From: Aquimarina sp042434915
GTDB taxonomy: Bacteria; Bacteroidota; Bacteroidia; Flavobacteriales; Flavobacteriaceae
Direction of reading: 5' to 3'
Assembly: GCF_042434915.1 (NCBI RefSeq)
Contig: NZ_CP170198.1
Span: 1,674,001 to 1,738,000, forward strand
Length of the DNA stretch: 64,000 bases
Both the position numbers and the translations under genes were made by a program. This document shows, in pieces, positions 9,096 through 17,202 of this stretch (its first letter is position 1; every line of letters begins with the position of its first letter). The notes under the pieces are model-generated. The model did not search any database and was not told the DNA's origin. It was given only the letters and a program-made list of their open reading frames with translations.

Positions 9096-9551
9096 ATGGA
9101 CACTACTGACAAGGCGATACTAATACTATTACAAAAAAATGGGAAAATAACAATTAAAGAAATTGCAGAACGCCTCAATTTGACTACTACTCCAATATTT
9201 GAGCGTGTCAAAAAACTTGAACGAGAAGGTTTTATCACTTCATATAAAGCAATTGTTGATCGTAAAAAAGTAAACTTACAGCTGATTGTGTTTTGTAACA
9301 TAACTCTTAATTTACACCAAACTGATTTTCTTAAAAAATTTGAAAAAGATATTCAGCAATTCCCTGAGGTAGTTGAATGCTATCACGTTGCTGGTATGTT
9401 TGATTATTTGGTAAAGATCTATGCTAGAAACATGGAGGAATATCAATATTTTTTATCCAATAAATTAGCTTCTTTAGAAAATATCAGTAAAGTACAGAGT
9501 TCCTTTGTTATGACCGAAGTAAAGTCACTGTCTTACCTACCAATAGCCTAG
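9096..9551 (+). CDS. Lrp/AsnC family transcriptional regulator
   Basis: The 151-aa protein has an N-terminal winged helix-turn-helix (about residues 4-60: DKAILILLQKNGKITIKEIAE, then TTTPIFERVKKLEREGFI) and a C-terminal RAM ligand-binding domain (about 65-145, with VVECYHVAGMFDYLVKIYA). Lrp-family proteins bind amino acids and control amino-acid metabolism genes, usually repressing themselves and often acting on a divergent neighbour. Here the neighbour is a Cys/Met-metabolism enzyme, so methionine or a related amino acid is a reasonable ligand guess. The ATG lies 5 bp past a TTTAGAATA half-site, consistent with autoregulation. Confidence 0.92.
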   Translation: MDTTDKAILILLQKNGKITIKEIAERLNLTTTPIFERVKKLEREGFITSYKAIVDRKKVNLQLIVFCNITLNLHQTDFLKKFEKDIQQFPEVVECYHVAGMFDYLVKIYARNMEEYQYFLSNKLASLENISKVQSSFVMTEVKSLSYLPIA

Positions 9552-9926
9552 ATGAACATTACTTATTTCTTAAAAATTGTTAACTCGATATAGTTAAAAA
9601 ATACTTAAATAATTGACTTCATTATTTAAGCAAATGTTAATAGTAATAGTCTTGGTTGGTACTTGGTTTCCTTGACGTTCTCTCGATATCCATTGCTCTT
9701 AACATCATGTTAGATTGCACTAGTGTTATTATTTCTCTTTAATCCTGAATCTCTGATTTTAACCTTAAACTTTTCAATTACGTCATGTTATCCTCAATTG
9801 CTGTGCTATTTTAAGTTTTTAGTAACATTTGACATTACTGCATGACCAACTATTGTTTCTGTTTTCATGCGATTATAAAGTACATTTGTTTTAAGGAAAA
9901 CACACAAATCATTTAATCAACCACAC
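9552..9926. other. 375-bp intergenic region with a promoter-like element
   Basis: No ORF or structured RNA is evident. A TACATTTG match to the TAnnTTTG -7 consensus lies at 9881-9888, 38 bp before the next ATG, and probably drives it. The rest has no repeat or hairpin I can support. Confidence 0.45.
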
Positions 9927-10532
9927 ATGAAAGTTAACGCTGTTTATCTTTTACTCATTGTACTTTGTACCCAAAGTTCTTTATATTCACAATACAGAAA
10001 ACGTAATAATCCTTGGATTCTTGGTGTCGGAATTAATTTAATCGATGATTCTGGAACTGGTTTGAGTGGAAAATTTAAAATTTCTGAAAATTATAATTAT
10101 AGCGCTCCTATATCGATGTCTTTGGAAAAACGATATCATAATGACTATGGCATATCAGTAATGTTGAGCCATAATCGATTTTTGGAAGGAAAACGAGTAA
10201 ATATGCAACTTTTAGAAGATCCAATTTCTTTTTATGCCATTGATACTAACTTTAAATATTACATAACGAATAACTGGTTATATACCGAGCGTGCCATGTA
10301 TGAAGGATATTTGACAACTGGTGCAGGAGTAAGTATTTATAATCAAGAGCGTGCTACCTTAATAAATGCTGGTTTAGGAGTAAATATTTATCTTTCAGAA
10401 CGTATTCGTTTGAATCTGCAAGGTTTGGCAAAACTTTATCCTGGGTCAAAAAATCGACTGGCCAGCAATTATTATCAATATAATATTGGACTAATTTTTA
10501 GATTTACAGACGGCAAAATTTGTCATTGTTAG
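9927..10532 (+). CDS. Predicted outer-membrane beta-barrel protein, unknown function
   Basis: The 201-aa product has a signal peptide (MKVNAVYLLLIVLCTQSSLYSQ) and then alternating polar/hydrophobic segments rich in Tyr, Asn and Gly, ending in YYQYNIGLIFRF. That pattern resembles a small outer-membrane porin-fold protein. I cannot name the family. It is monocistronic: the downstream gene holA is convergent, with only 14 bp between stops. A -7-like element lies at 9881. Real gene, unknown role. Confidence 0.75.
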   Translation: MKVNAVYLLLIVLCTQSSLYSQYRKRNNPWILGVGINLIDDSGTGLSGKFKISENYNYSAPISMSLEKRYHNDYGISVMLSHNRFLEGKRVNMQLLEDPISFYAIDTNFKYYITNNWLYTERAMYEGYLTTGAGVSIYNQERATLINAGLGVNIYLSERIRLNLQGLAKLYPGSKNRLASNYYQYNIGLIFRFTDGKICHC

Positions 10533-10546
10533 CATTGGTAATTTTT

Positions 10547-11551
10547 TTAAGAAAAAATTTTTACCAATAATTCTTTCAAAATATCACCTTGGGATAAGCT
10601 TACAGCACCAACACCTTTACTTTTAACATCCGACTCTCTAAGTAAATTTATTATACCACTTACTTTTTTCATAGGGTAATTATGTGCTGCTTCAGTATAA
10701 TCCTTTACAAAATAGGGATTTATCTTTAAAGCCGAGGCTACCCCTCTTGGAGACTTATCAGATAAACCATGATATTGTAACACCTGAGAAAAGTAACTAT
10801 ACAGCAAAGATATTGTAACCACTAAAGGATTGTCCTTTGGATTTTGCGCAAAATAATTTATTATTCTGTAGGCTTTCAAAACATTACGTGATCCTATTGC
10901 TTTGCGCAGTTCAAAATTATTAAAATCTTTACTAATCCCTATATTTTGCTCAATATGATCTGGTGTTATTTGGGATCCAACTGGCAATATTAACTTCAGC
11001 TTATCGAGCTCATTATTTATTTTACCTAAATCTGTACCCAGAAATTCTACTAGCATTTGAGATGCTTTTGGATCTATTGCATATTTTGCACCTGCAAGTA
11101 CTTTTTTTATCCAATCTGCGACCTGATTTTCATATAATTTTTTACTCTCAAAAATGACGCCTGATTTAGCTATTGTTTTGTAAAGTTTCTTTCTTTTATC
11201 TATTTTCTTGTACTTGTAGCAAAGTACCAAAACTGTTGTAGGCTGAGGATTTTCGGCATAACTTGCCAATTTTTCAATTGTTCTTGATAAATCTTGAGCT
11301 TCTTTGACAATGACAACTTGCCGCTCTGCCATCATCGGATAACGTTTTGCGTTAGAAACGATATCCTCTACGGTAACGTCACGTCCATACAAAACCATTT
11401 GATTAAATCCTTTCTCTTCTTCAGCTAAAATATTGTTATTAATGTATTCAGATATTCTGTCTATATAGTACGGTTCCTCTCCCATTAAAAAATATATAGG
11501 TTTGATGACTCCGCTCTTTATATCACTAACTATTTTCTTTACTTCATCCAT
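10547..11551 (-). CDS. holA: DNA polymerase III delta subunit
   Basis: The 334-aa protein is the clamp-loader delta subunit, which opens the beta sliding clamp. Recognisable blocks are PIYFLMGEEPYYIDRI at the N terminus, GKINNELDKLKL in the collar-linking region and the C-terminal helical domain with SQGDILKELLVKIFS. The length is normal. The start lies only 26 bp from the divergent ATG of a PD-(D/E)XK protein. Confidence 0.93.
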   Translation of the reverse strand: MDEVKKIVSDIKSGVIKPIYFLMGEEPYYIDRISEYINNNILAEEEKGFNQMVLYGRDVTVEDIVSNAKRYPMMAERQVVIVKEAQDLSRTIEKLASYAENPQPTTVLVLCYKYKKIDKRKKLYKTIAKSGVIFESKKLYENQVADWIKKVLAGAKYAIDPKASQMLVEFLGTDLGKINNELDKLKLILPVGSQITPDHIEQNIGISKDFNNFELRKAIGSRNVLKAYRIINYFAQNPKDNPLVVTISLLYSYFSQVLQYHGLSDKSPRGVASALKINPYFVKDYTEAAHNYPMKKVSGIINLLRESDVKSKGVGAVSLSQGDILKELLVKIFS

Positions 11552-11565
11552 TCAGAAAAATTCCT

Positions 11566-11573
11566 CAAATTTG
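11566..11573. promoter_or_regulatory. Palindromic CAAATTTG between divergent starts
   Basis: The 26-bp gap between holA and the plus-strand gene at 11578 contains CAAATTTG, which reads the same on both strands and differs from the TAnnTTTG -7 consensus only at its first base. It could act in both directions, giving very short leaders of about 5-14 nt. No -33 motif is clear on either side. Confidence 0.35.
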
Positions 11574-11577
11574 TGAT

Positions 11578-12030
11578 ATGGTTTCCTTAAACTTCCCAAC
11601 ATATCAATTTCGATTCAAAAATAGCGAAAATAAAATTTCTATTTTTGACAGAATTCGTAAAAAATTTGTGATACTTACCCCAGAGGAATGGGTACGACAA
11701 CATACAGTTGAATATCTTATTACAGAAAAAAACTATCCCTCAAGTTTAATCAATGTTGAAAAAATGATTTGCTTACATGGACGAAAAAAACGTTATGATA
11801 TTGTAGTTTTTAATACTGACGGAACTATTCACTTAATCGTTGAGTGCAAAGCAAACTCGATTCCGATCACACAAAATGTTTTTGATCAAATTGCGCAATA
11901 TAACTTAGAGTTAAATGCTAGTTATTTAATGATAACAAATGGTATACATCATTATTATTGTGAGATGAACTATACCCAAAAGAAGTTTAATTTTTTGAAA
12001 GATATACCAGATTATACTAATTCCCTTTGA
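11578..12030 (+). CDS. Stand-alone HsdR N-terminal-like PD-(D/E)XK protein
   Basis: The 150-aa protein resembles the N-terminal nuclease domain of type I restriction R subunits. RYDIVVF supplies the metal-binding Asp and LIVECKA supplies the E-x-K pair of the PD-(D/E)XK core (about residues 79-100). It lacks the helicase part, and no hsdM or hsdS lies nearby, so it is not a working restriction system. Such short proteins next to holA appear in many Flavobacteriia to my knowledge; their role is unknown. Either a DNA-processing nuclease or a non-catalytic DNA-binding protein would fit. Confidence 0.82.
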   Translation: MVSLNFPTYQFRFKNSENKISIFDRIRKKFVILTPEEWVRQHTVEYLITEKNYPSSLINVEKMICLHGRKKRYDIVVFNTDGTIHLIVECKANSIPITQNVFDQIAQYNLELNASYLMITNGIHHYYCEMNYTQKKFNFLKDIPDYTNSL

Positions 12031-12104
12031 GAATATAGACGACATTCTTTCTGTATTTAAAGAAACCAAAGAGAATGTATAATTAAAGCAAAGTACCTTT
12101 CCTT

Positions 12105-12112
12105 TATATTTG
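12105..12112 (+). promoter_or_regulatory. Promoter -7 element TATATTTG before the glycosyltransferase
   Basis: TATATTTG is an exact TAnnTTTG match. It includes the first possible TTG start (12110-12112), so translation should begin at a later TTG (12125 or 12134). Confidence 0.5.
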
Positions 12113-12124
12113 CCAAACAAAACC

Positions 12125-13159
12125 TTGAATCCCTTGAAAAATTCAGCTAGTACATCACCCACCAAACTCACTACCGCAGTTGTTATCTTAAACTGGAATG
12201 GCGTACAACTTTTGGAACAGTTTTTACCTTCTGTCTGCAAATACTCACCTCAAGCATCAATCTACATTGCAGATAATGCCTCTACCGATAGTTCTATAAT
12301 CTTCATACAAGAACACTATCCCGAAGTAATAATTATAAAAAATACTCAAAATGGTGGCTATGCAAAAGGGTATAATGACGCACTGCAACATATTGATGCA
12401 GATATTTACTGTTTATTAAATAGTGATGTTGAAGTTACTAACAATTGGCTCCAACCAATTCTAGAAAAGTTCGAGAGTGATCGCTATATTGCCGCTGTAC
12501 AACCTAAAATACTTGACTATAAAAATAAATCCTATTTTGAGTATGCAGGTGCTGCAGGTGGATTTATTGATCAATTTGGGTATCCATATTGTCGAGGCAG
12601 AATTTTTGACACTATTGAAAAAGATACGGGTCAGTACGATGACTCTATAGAAATTTTTTGGGCTAGTGGAGCCTGTTTCTTTGTGCGCAAACAAGTTTTT
12701 GAAGAGGTTGGTAAATTGGATGAAGCTTTTTTTGCACATCAGGAAGAAATTGATTTATGCTGGCGAATTAGAAATTATGGATATAAAATTATGTATGAAG
12801 GTAAATCCCATGTATACCATTTGGGTGGAGCTACATTACATAGCATGAATCCAAAGAAAACTTACCTTAATTTTAGAAACAGTCTTTTTAATTTGGTAAA
12901 AAATTGTAGTAGCTATAGTGTAGTGATAGTAGTTTTTGTGAGGATGCTATTAGATGGCTTAGCCGCGATACAATTTATTACCTCTGGAAAAATATCGCAT
13001 GCCTTCGCCATTTTGCGGGCACACATTAGTTTTTACAAAAACTTTAATACCTTTAGAAAAAAAAGAAAAAAACTCCCCTCTCAAAAGAAATATTTTAGGA
13101 TTTCCTCCGTTGTATGGCAGTACTTTATATCAAAACGTAAATATTATAATCAATTATAA
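12125..13159 (+). CDS. Family 2 glycosyltransferase
   Basis: The protein has the GT-A fold of family 2: AVVILNWNG near the N terminus, the ADNASTD nucleotide-binding segment, CLLNSDVEV as the metal-binding DxD-like motif, and the ASGACFFVRK and DEAFFAHQEEIDLCWR acceptor/catalytic blocks. It resembles rhamnosyltransferase-like enzymes of polysaccharide synthesis; donor and acceptor are unknown. There is no ATG before the conserved core. In-frame TTGs lie at 12110, 12125 and 12134, and the first falls inside a promoter -7 element, so I use 12125. The C-terminal 40 residues are very basic, as expected for a membrane-associated transferase. Confidence 0.88.
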   Translation: MNPLKNSASTSPTKLTTAVVILNWNGVQLLEQFLPSVCKYSPQASIYIADNASTDSSIIFIQEHYPEVIIIKNTQNGGYAKGYNDALQHIDADIYCLLNSDVEVTNNWLQPILEKFESDRYIAAVQPKILDYKNKSYFEYAGAAGGFIDQFGYPYCRGRIFDTIEKDTGQYDDSIEIFWASGACFFVRKQVFEEVGKLDEAFFAHQEEIDLCWRIRNYGYKIMYEGKSHVYHLGGATLHSMNPKKTYLNFRNSLFNLVKNCSSYSVVIVVFVRMLLDGLAAIQFITSGKISHAFAILRAHISFYKNFNTFRKKRKKLPSQKKYFRISSVVWQYFISKRKYYNQL

Positions 13160-13204
13160 GCTGTTATAAAAACTCTTTACATAAAGTATTGTTAATGCCT
13201 AACG

Positions 13205-13230
13205 TTTGGACGACATTTTTAATAATTTTG
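13205..13230 (+). promoter_or_regulatory. Candidate promoter for the OmpA-type lipoprotein
   Basis: TTTG (13205-13208) and TAATTTTG (13223-13230, a TAnnTTTG match) are separated by 14 bp, somewhat short. The leader to the ATG at 13269 would be about 33 nt. Confidence 0.4.
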
Positions 13231-13268
13231 AGCTTTATAACAGGTTAAAGACTAAAACAAATTTTCTA

Positions 13269-14135
13269 ATGAAAAAAGCAATGATTATTGGGGCTTCAAT
13301 CGCAGTATTTCTTTCTTCTTGTGTTTCGCAGAAGAAATACGCTGAGATGGAAGCTAAACAAAAAGAAACTCAAGATTTATTAAATACAGCTACTGTAAAA
13401 TTAAATAGCTGTTTAGAAGAAAAGGCAAGTGCAACTTCTGAACTTAAAATTTTACAGGATCAAGTTGGAAATCTTAAAAATACAAATGCAGCATTATTAA
13501 ATAATGTTGGCAATTTAGCTACGCTATCAACCAAAGAAGCAGAAAACTTAGAACGCTCCTTAGAAAGCATCAAAGAGAAAGATCTACAGATCAAAACTAT
13601 GAACGATGCTATTAATAAGAAAGATTCTGTTACTTTAGCTTTAGTAACTAGTTTAAAAGGTGCATTAGGTAACTTGGATGACGAGGATATCGAGATCAAT
13701 GTTGAAAAGGGTGTTGTATATGTATCTATTTCAGATAAACTTCTTTTCAAAAGCGGAAGCTACAATGTTTCAGACAAGGCCAAAAGTGTGTTAGGCAAAG
13801 TTGCAAAAGTGGTAAATGATAAGCCAGATATCGAATTTTTGGTAGAAGGACATACCGATAATGTGCCAATTAAAAATAAAGTCCTTTTGGATAACTGGGA
13901 CTTAAGTGTAAAGAGAGCTACTTCTGTGGTTCGTGTGTTACAAGATGAGTTTAAAGTTGATCCAAAACGTATGACTGCTGCCGGAAGAAGCTATTATGTG
14001 CCAGTTGCAGATAATTCTAATGCAGCAAATAGAGCGGCTAACCGACGCACTCGTATTGTTGTACTTCCTAAATTAGATCAATTCTATAATATGATTGAAG
14101 ATGGGATGAAAAAAGCTTCTGAAGGAGGAAAATAA
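13269..14135 (+). CDS. OmpA-family peptidoglycan-binding lipoprotein
   Basis: The 288-aa protein starts MKKAMIIGASIAVFLSSCVS, a lipoprotein signal with lipobox LSSC (Cys18). The frame extends upstream to a TTG at 13206, but that would bury the signal, so 13269 is the start. Residues about 20-125 are a heptad-rich coiled coil. About 145-265 form an OmpA C-terminal domain with VEGHTDNVPI, NWDLSVKRA and NRAANRRTRIVV, the peptidoglycan-contacting signature. It likely tethers the outer membrane to the cell wall. A strong terminator follows directly. Confidence 0.92.
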   Translation: MKKAMIIGASIAVFLSSCVSQKKYAEMEAKQKETQDLLNTATVKLNSCLEEKASATSELKILQDQVGNLKNTNAALLNNVGNLATLSTKEAENLERSLESIKEKDLQIKTMNDAINKKDSVTLALVTSLKGALGNLDDEDIEINVEKGVVYVSISDKLLFKSGSYNVSDKAKSVLGKVAKVVNDKPDIEFLVEGHTDNVPIKNKVLLDNWDLSVKRATSVVRVLQDEFKVDPKRMTAAGRSYYVPVADNSNAANRAANRRTRIVVLPKLDQFYNMIEDGMKKASEGGK

Positions 14136-14156
14136 ATCAAACCATTATACTATTGA

Positions 14157-14189
14157 AGCTGCTAAGAGTTATCTTAGCAGCTTTTTTTA
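14157..14189 (+). terminator. Rho-independent terminator
   Basis: AGCTGCTAAGA and TCTTAGCAGCT form a perfect 11-bp stem with a 4-nt loop, then a T-run, 21 bp after the OmpA lipoprotein stop. Confidence 0.9.
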
Positions 14190-14308
14190 TGCTTTTTTTT
14201 CTTAATCTACTCTATCTTGCGTACACTCCCTACGTATACATCAGTTTATGAAGTAGTTGCAAATAATTACATTTAACATTAAAAAAACTTTAGTTAAAAA
14301 TATTAACA

Positions 14309-14316
14309 TATATTTG
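14309..14316 (+). promoter_or_regulatory. Promoter -7 element TATATTTG
   Basis: An exact TAnnTTTG match, 39 bp upstream of the ATG at 14356. No clear -33 TTG. Confidence 0.45.
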
Positions 14317-14355
14317 CTAATCCAAAAAAAACCAAAAACTTAAAAAAAATTATTA

Positions 14356-16437
14356 ATGAAAAAATTAATTCTCTTTGGAGTTTTCATTCTTAGCTCAATA
14401 GTAGCCAATGCTCAATCCTATATAGGGTATCTCTCAGATAACTATAGTGGTGTTAACAGTGTTATTGTGAATCCAGCTAATATTGCAGACTCTCGTTTTA
14501 AAACCGATATAAATTTAGTCGGTGCCAGTGCTTTTTTAGGCAATGATTATTATTCAGTTAAATTAGATAATGTCTTTGATAGCGATTTTAATTTTGATGA
14601 CGATGGTAAAAAATCTCCTAGTGACAATAACAACATCCTAGGAAATGTGGATATTTTAGGGCCATCTTTCATGTTTAATCTAAATCCAAAAAGTTCAATT
14701 GCTGTTTTTACTAGAGCCAGAGTTTTCTACAGCGTAAATGAGGTTAATGGAAAGACCTACGAGAGTATTGAAGATGGATTTGATGATAATGAAGATTTTA
14801 TAATCGATGAAAAAGACGTATTCTTAACAGGGAATGCTTGGGCAGAGGTAGGTGTATCCTATGCACGTATCCTTATGAACAAGGAGCAACATTTCTTAAA
14901 AGGAGGTCTTTCTGTAAAGTATATGCAAGGATTAGGAAATGCCTACGCTAGTGGTAGAAATGTTACTGTTAATTATGATGCAGATGGTAGCGGGACTACT
15001 GGAAGTATTGATACAACGGGAGAAGTAACATACGGTTATTCGAGCAATGTTGAGGATGATTTTGATGAATTTGAAGTATTAAGTGGAGCCAATGGCGTTG
15101 CTTTTGACCTAGGTTTCGTGTATGAATGGAGACCAGATCACGCAAGTTATATGATAAAGGATAGTAAGGGTAATGCTTACGCTCCGAAAGATATCAATAA
15201 ATACAAAGTAAAATTTGGATTGTCTGTGACCGATCTTGGTGCAATAAAGTACAAGGATGCTACCGAAGAGATCTATGATATTACAAATTCAATAAACGAA
15301 GATGATTTTGATGATATAGACGGGTTTCAAGATAAACTAGAAAACTTTTATACGCGAACAAGTGTTAGAAATGCTACCAAAGCAGTTTTACCGACAGCTT
15401 TACATCTAACAGCGGATTGGAATATCAATAATCATTTTTACGTGAATTTAAACTCTGACCTTTCATTAACTTCAAAAAATAAGGAAAACACGAGTCGCGT
15501 AGCGAATAGCTTGTCATTAACTCCACGATTCGAAAGTAAGTGGTTTAGTTTTTACTCACCTATTAGCATGATGCAGCACAGTGGTTTTCAATGGGGAGCT
15601 GGGTTAAGAGCTGGCCCTCTTTATGTTGGATCTGGATCCATACTTTCTTTGCTAATTTCTGACGAGTCTAAGGCAGCCGATATCTATGTTGGTTTAAAAG
15701 TGCCTGTATATCAGGGTCGTCTTAAGGACAAAGATGGTGATGGTGTCTTAGACAAAGTTGATGATTGTCCAGAAGTTGCTGGACCAGAAGAAAATTTTGG
15801 TTGCCCTTGGCCTGATACTGATGGTGATACCGTTTTAGATAAAGATGATGCGTGTCCTGAAGTAACAGGTCCTGTAGAAAATGGAGGATGCCCTTGGCCT
15901 GATACTGACGGTGATTCCTTACTTGATAAAGATGATACCTGTCCAGACGTGGCTGGTCCTGTAGAGAACGGTGGATGCCCTTGGCCTGATACTGACGGAG
16001 ACTCTGTTTTAGACAAAGATGACAACTGTCCTACAGTTGCAGGAACAGTTGCTAATAATGGTTGTCCAGAAGTTACCGAAGAGGTTCAAAAAACACTTAA
16101 TGAATATGCTAAAACCATTTTATTTGACTCAGGAAAATCATCTATAAAAGAAGCTTCTAACGAGGTTCTTAACGATATTATCGGGATTTTAAAGGAGTAT
16201 GCTACCGCTAAATTTACAGTAGAGGGTCATACTGATAGTGCAGGTAGTGCCAAATTAAACCAACGTTTATCTGACGCCAGAGCAAACGCTGTAAAAAACT
16301 ATTTGGTTGAAAACGGTATTGATCAATTTAGATTGTCTGCAGTTGGTTATGGGGAAGATCGCCCTATTGCAACAAACAAGACTAGAGCTGGTCGAACACA
16401 AAACAGACGTGTAGAAATCAATTTGGTGAAAGAATAA
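14356..16437 (+). CDS. DUF5723 barrel - TSP3 repeats - OmpA fusion protein
   Basis: The 693-aa envelope protein has a signal peptide (to about residue 20, VANAQ). A DUF5723-type outer-membrane barrel region follows to about 455, beginning IGYLSDNYSGVNSVIVNPAN. About 460-570 hold thrombospondin type 3 calcium-binding repeats (DTDGDxxLDKDD with CP pairs). The C terminus (about 580-693) is an OmpA peptidoglycan-binding domain with VEGHTDSAGSAKLNQRLSDARA and NRRVEINLVKE. It probably spans the outer membrane and contacts the cell wall through a calcium-stiffened linker. It follows another OmpA-domain gene but has its own promoter-like element, and a terminator lies at 16464. Confidence 0.9.
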   Translation: MKKLILFGVFILSSIVANAQSYIGYLSDNYSGVNSVIVNPANIADSRFKTDINLVGASAFLGNDYYSVKLDNVFDSDFNFDDDGKKSPSDNNNILGNVDILGPSFMFNLNPKSSIAVFTRARVFYSVNEVNGKTYESIEDGFDDNEDFIIDEKDVFLTGNAWAEVGVSYARILMNKEQHFLKGGLSVKYMQGLGNAYASGRNVTVNYDADGSGTTGSIDTTGEVTYGYSSNVEDDFDEFEVLSGANGVAFDLGFVYEWRPDHASYMIKDSKGNAYAPKDINKYKVKFGLSVTDLGAIKYKDATEEIYDITNSINEDDFDDIDGFQDKLENFYTRTSVRNATKAVLPTALHLTADWNINNHFYVNLNSDLSLTSKNKENTSRVANSLSLTPRFESKWFSFYSPISMMQHSGFQWGAGLRAGPLYVGSGSILSLLISDESKAADIYVGLKVPVYQGRLKDKDGDGVLDKVDDCPEVAGPEENFGCPWPDTDGDTVLDKDDACPEVTGPVENGGCPWPDTDGDSLLDKDDTCPDVAGPVENGGCPWPDTDGDSVLDKDDNCPTVAGTVANNGCPEVTEEVQKTLNEYAKTILFDSGKSSIKEASNEVLNDIIGILKEYATAKFTVEGHTDSAGSAKLNQRLSDARANAVKNYLVENGIDQFRLSAVGYGEDRPIATNKTRAGRTQNRRVEINLVKE
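15727..16065 (+). repeat. 87-bp in-frame tandem repeats encoding TSP3 units
   Basis: The CPWPDTDGD block recurs at 15802, 15889 and 15976, exactly 87 bp (29 codons) apart, flanked by partial units. Each unit carries DxDGDxxLDKDD calcium ligands and a CP pair. Confidence 0.85.
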
Positions 16438-16463
16438 GTATTCTTATTTACCATTTAATATTT

Positions 16464-16494
16464 AAAAGCGCCTTCTTAAGAGGGCGCTTTTTTT
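16464..16494. terminator. Terminator between convergent genes
   Basis: AAAGCGCC and GGGCGCTTT pair around a short loop, followed by a T-run. The T-run overlaps the stop of the minus-strand YciO gene. Confidence 0.85.
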
Positions 16495-17113
16495 ATAGAA
16501 TATCAGTACTACCTTTACCTTCTCTAATAATTACCGGTTCATCGGTTGTTAAATCAATAATTGTTGATGGTATATTATCGCCGTAACCACCATCAATGAC
16601 AATATCCACCAATTTATCCCATTTCTCTACAATAAGTTCTGGATCCGTAGTGTACTCAATAACTTCATCTTCATCACGAATAGATGTAGAAACAATCGGA
16701 TTTCCCAATAGCTCAACAATAGCATTACTAATAGCATTGTTTGGCACTCGTATTCCAACAGTTTTCTTTTTTTTAAATACTGTAGGTAAGTTATTGTTAC
16801 CTGGCAAGATAAAGGTATAAGGTCCTGGCAAGGATCGTTTTAATAATTTAAAAGTACGATTATCTATCTGTTTAACATAATCTGATAAATTACTTAAATC
16901 CTTACAAATGAAAGAAAAATTAGCTTTCTCCAACTTTACATTTTTAATTCTAGCTATCCGATCTAGAGCCTTACTATTAGTAATATCACAGCCCAAACCA
17001 TAAACTGTATCTGTTGGATATATTACCAATCCGCCACTCTTAAGACAATCTACAACCTTTTGTATCTCTTTGGGACTAGGATTATCTTCATAAATTCGTA
17101 TTAACTTAGCCAT
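16493..17113 (-). CDS. yciO: YrdC-fold protein of the YciO type (threonylcarbamoyl-AMP synthase-like)
   Basis: The 206-aa protein has the YrdC/Sua5 fold (IYPTDTVYGLGCDI near residue 32). Enzymes of this fold make threonylcarbamoyl-AMP for the tRNA t6A modification. The details match the YciO branch rather than TsaC: FSFICKDLSNLSDY, KRSLPGPYTFILPG, VGIRVPNNAI and VIDGGYGDNIPSTIIDLT align closely with E. coli YciO as I recall it, and the TsaC-type KRP motif region reads IKNVKLEKANF. YciO's physiological role is less clear than that of TsaC. The stop overlaps a terminator shared with the convergent gene. Confidence 0.88.
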   Translation of the reverse strand: MAKLIRIYEDNPSPKEIQKVVDCLKSGGLVIYPTDTVYGLGCDITNSKALDRIARIKNVKLEKANFSFICKDLSNLSDYVKQIDNRTFKLLKRSLPGPYTFILPGNNNLPTVFKKKKTVGIRVPNNAISNAIVELLGNPIVSTSIRDEDEVIEYTTDPELIVEKWDKLVDIVIDGGYGDNIPSTIIDLTTDEPVIIREGKGSTDIL

Positions 17114-17202
17114 CTATATAATTTTCACCATTAAAGATACTTGTATTCAAGTAAACTCAAAAAACTTTAAAATTTAATTAATACTTGATTAAGCCTTTTA
17201 TA

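Noticed and set aside
11578..12030. Type I restriction-modification system
   Set aside because: Only the N-terminal nuclease-like domain is present; there is no helicase part and no hsdM or hsdS in the window.
15711..16025. Antisense 104-aa frame
   Set aside because: It mirrors the 87-bp TSP3 repeats of the DUF5723/OmpA gene and is itself repetitive.
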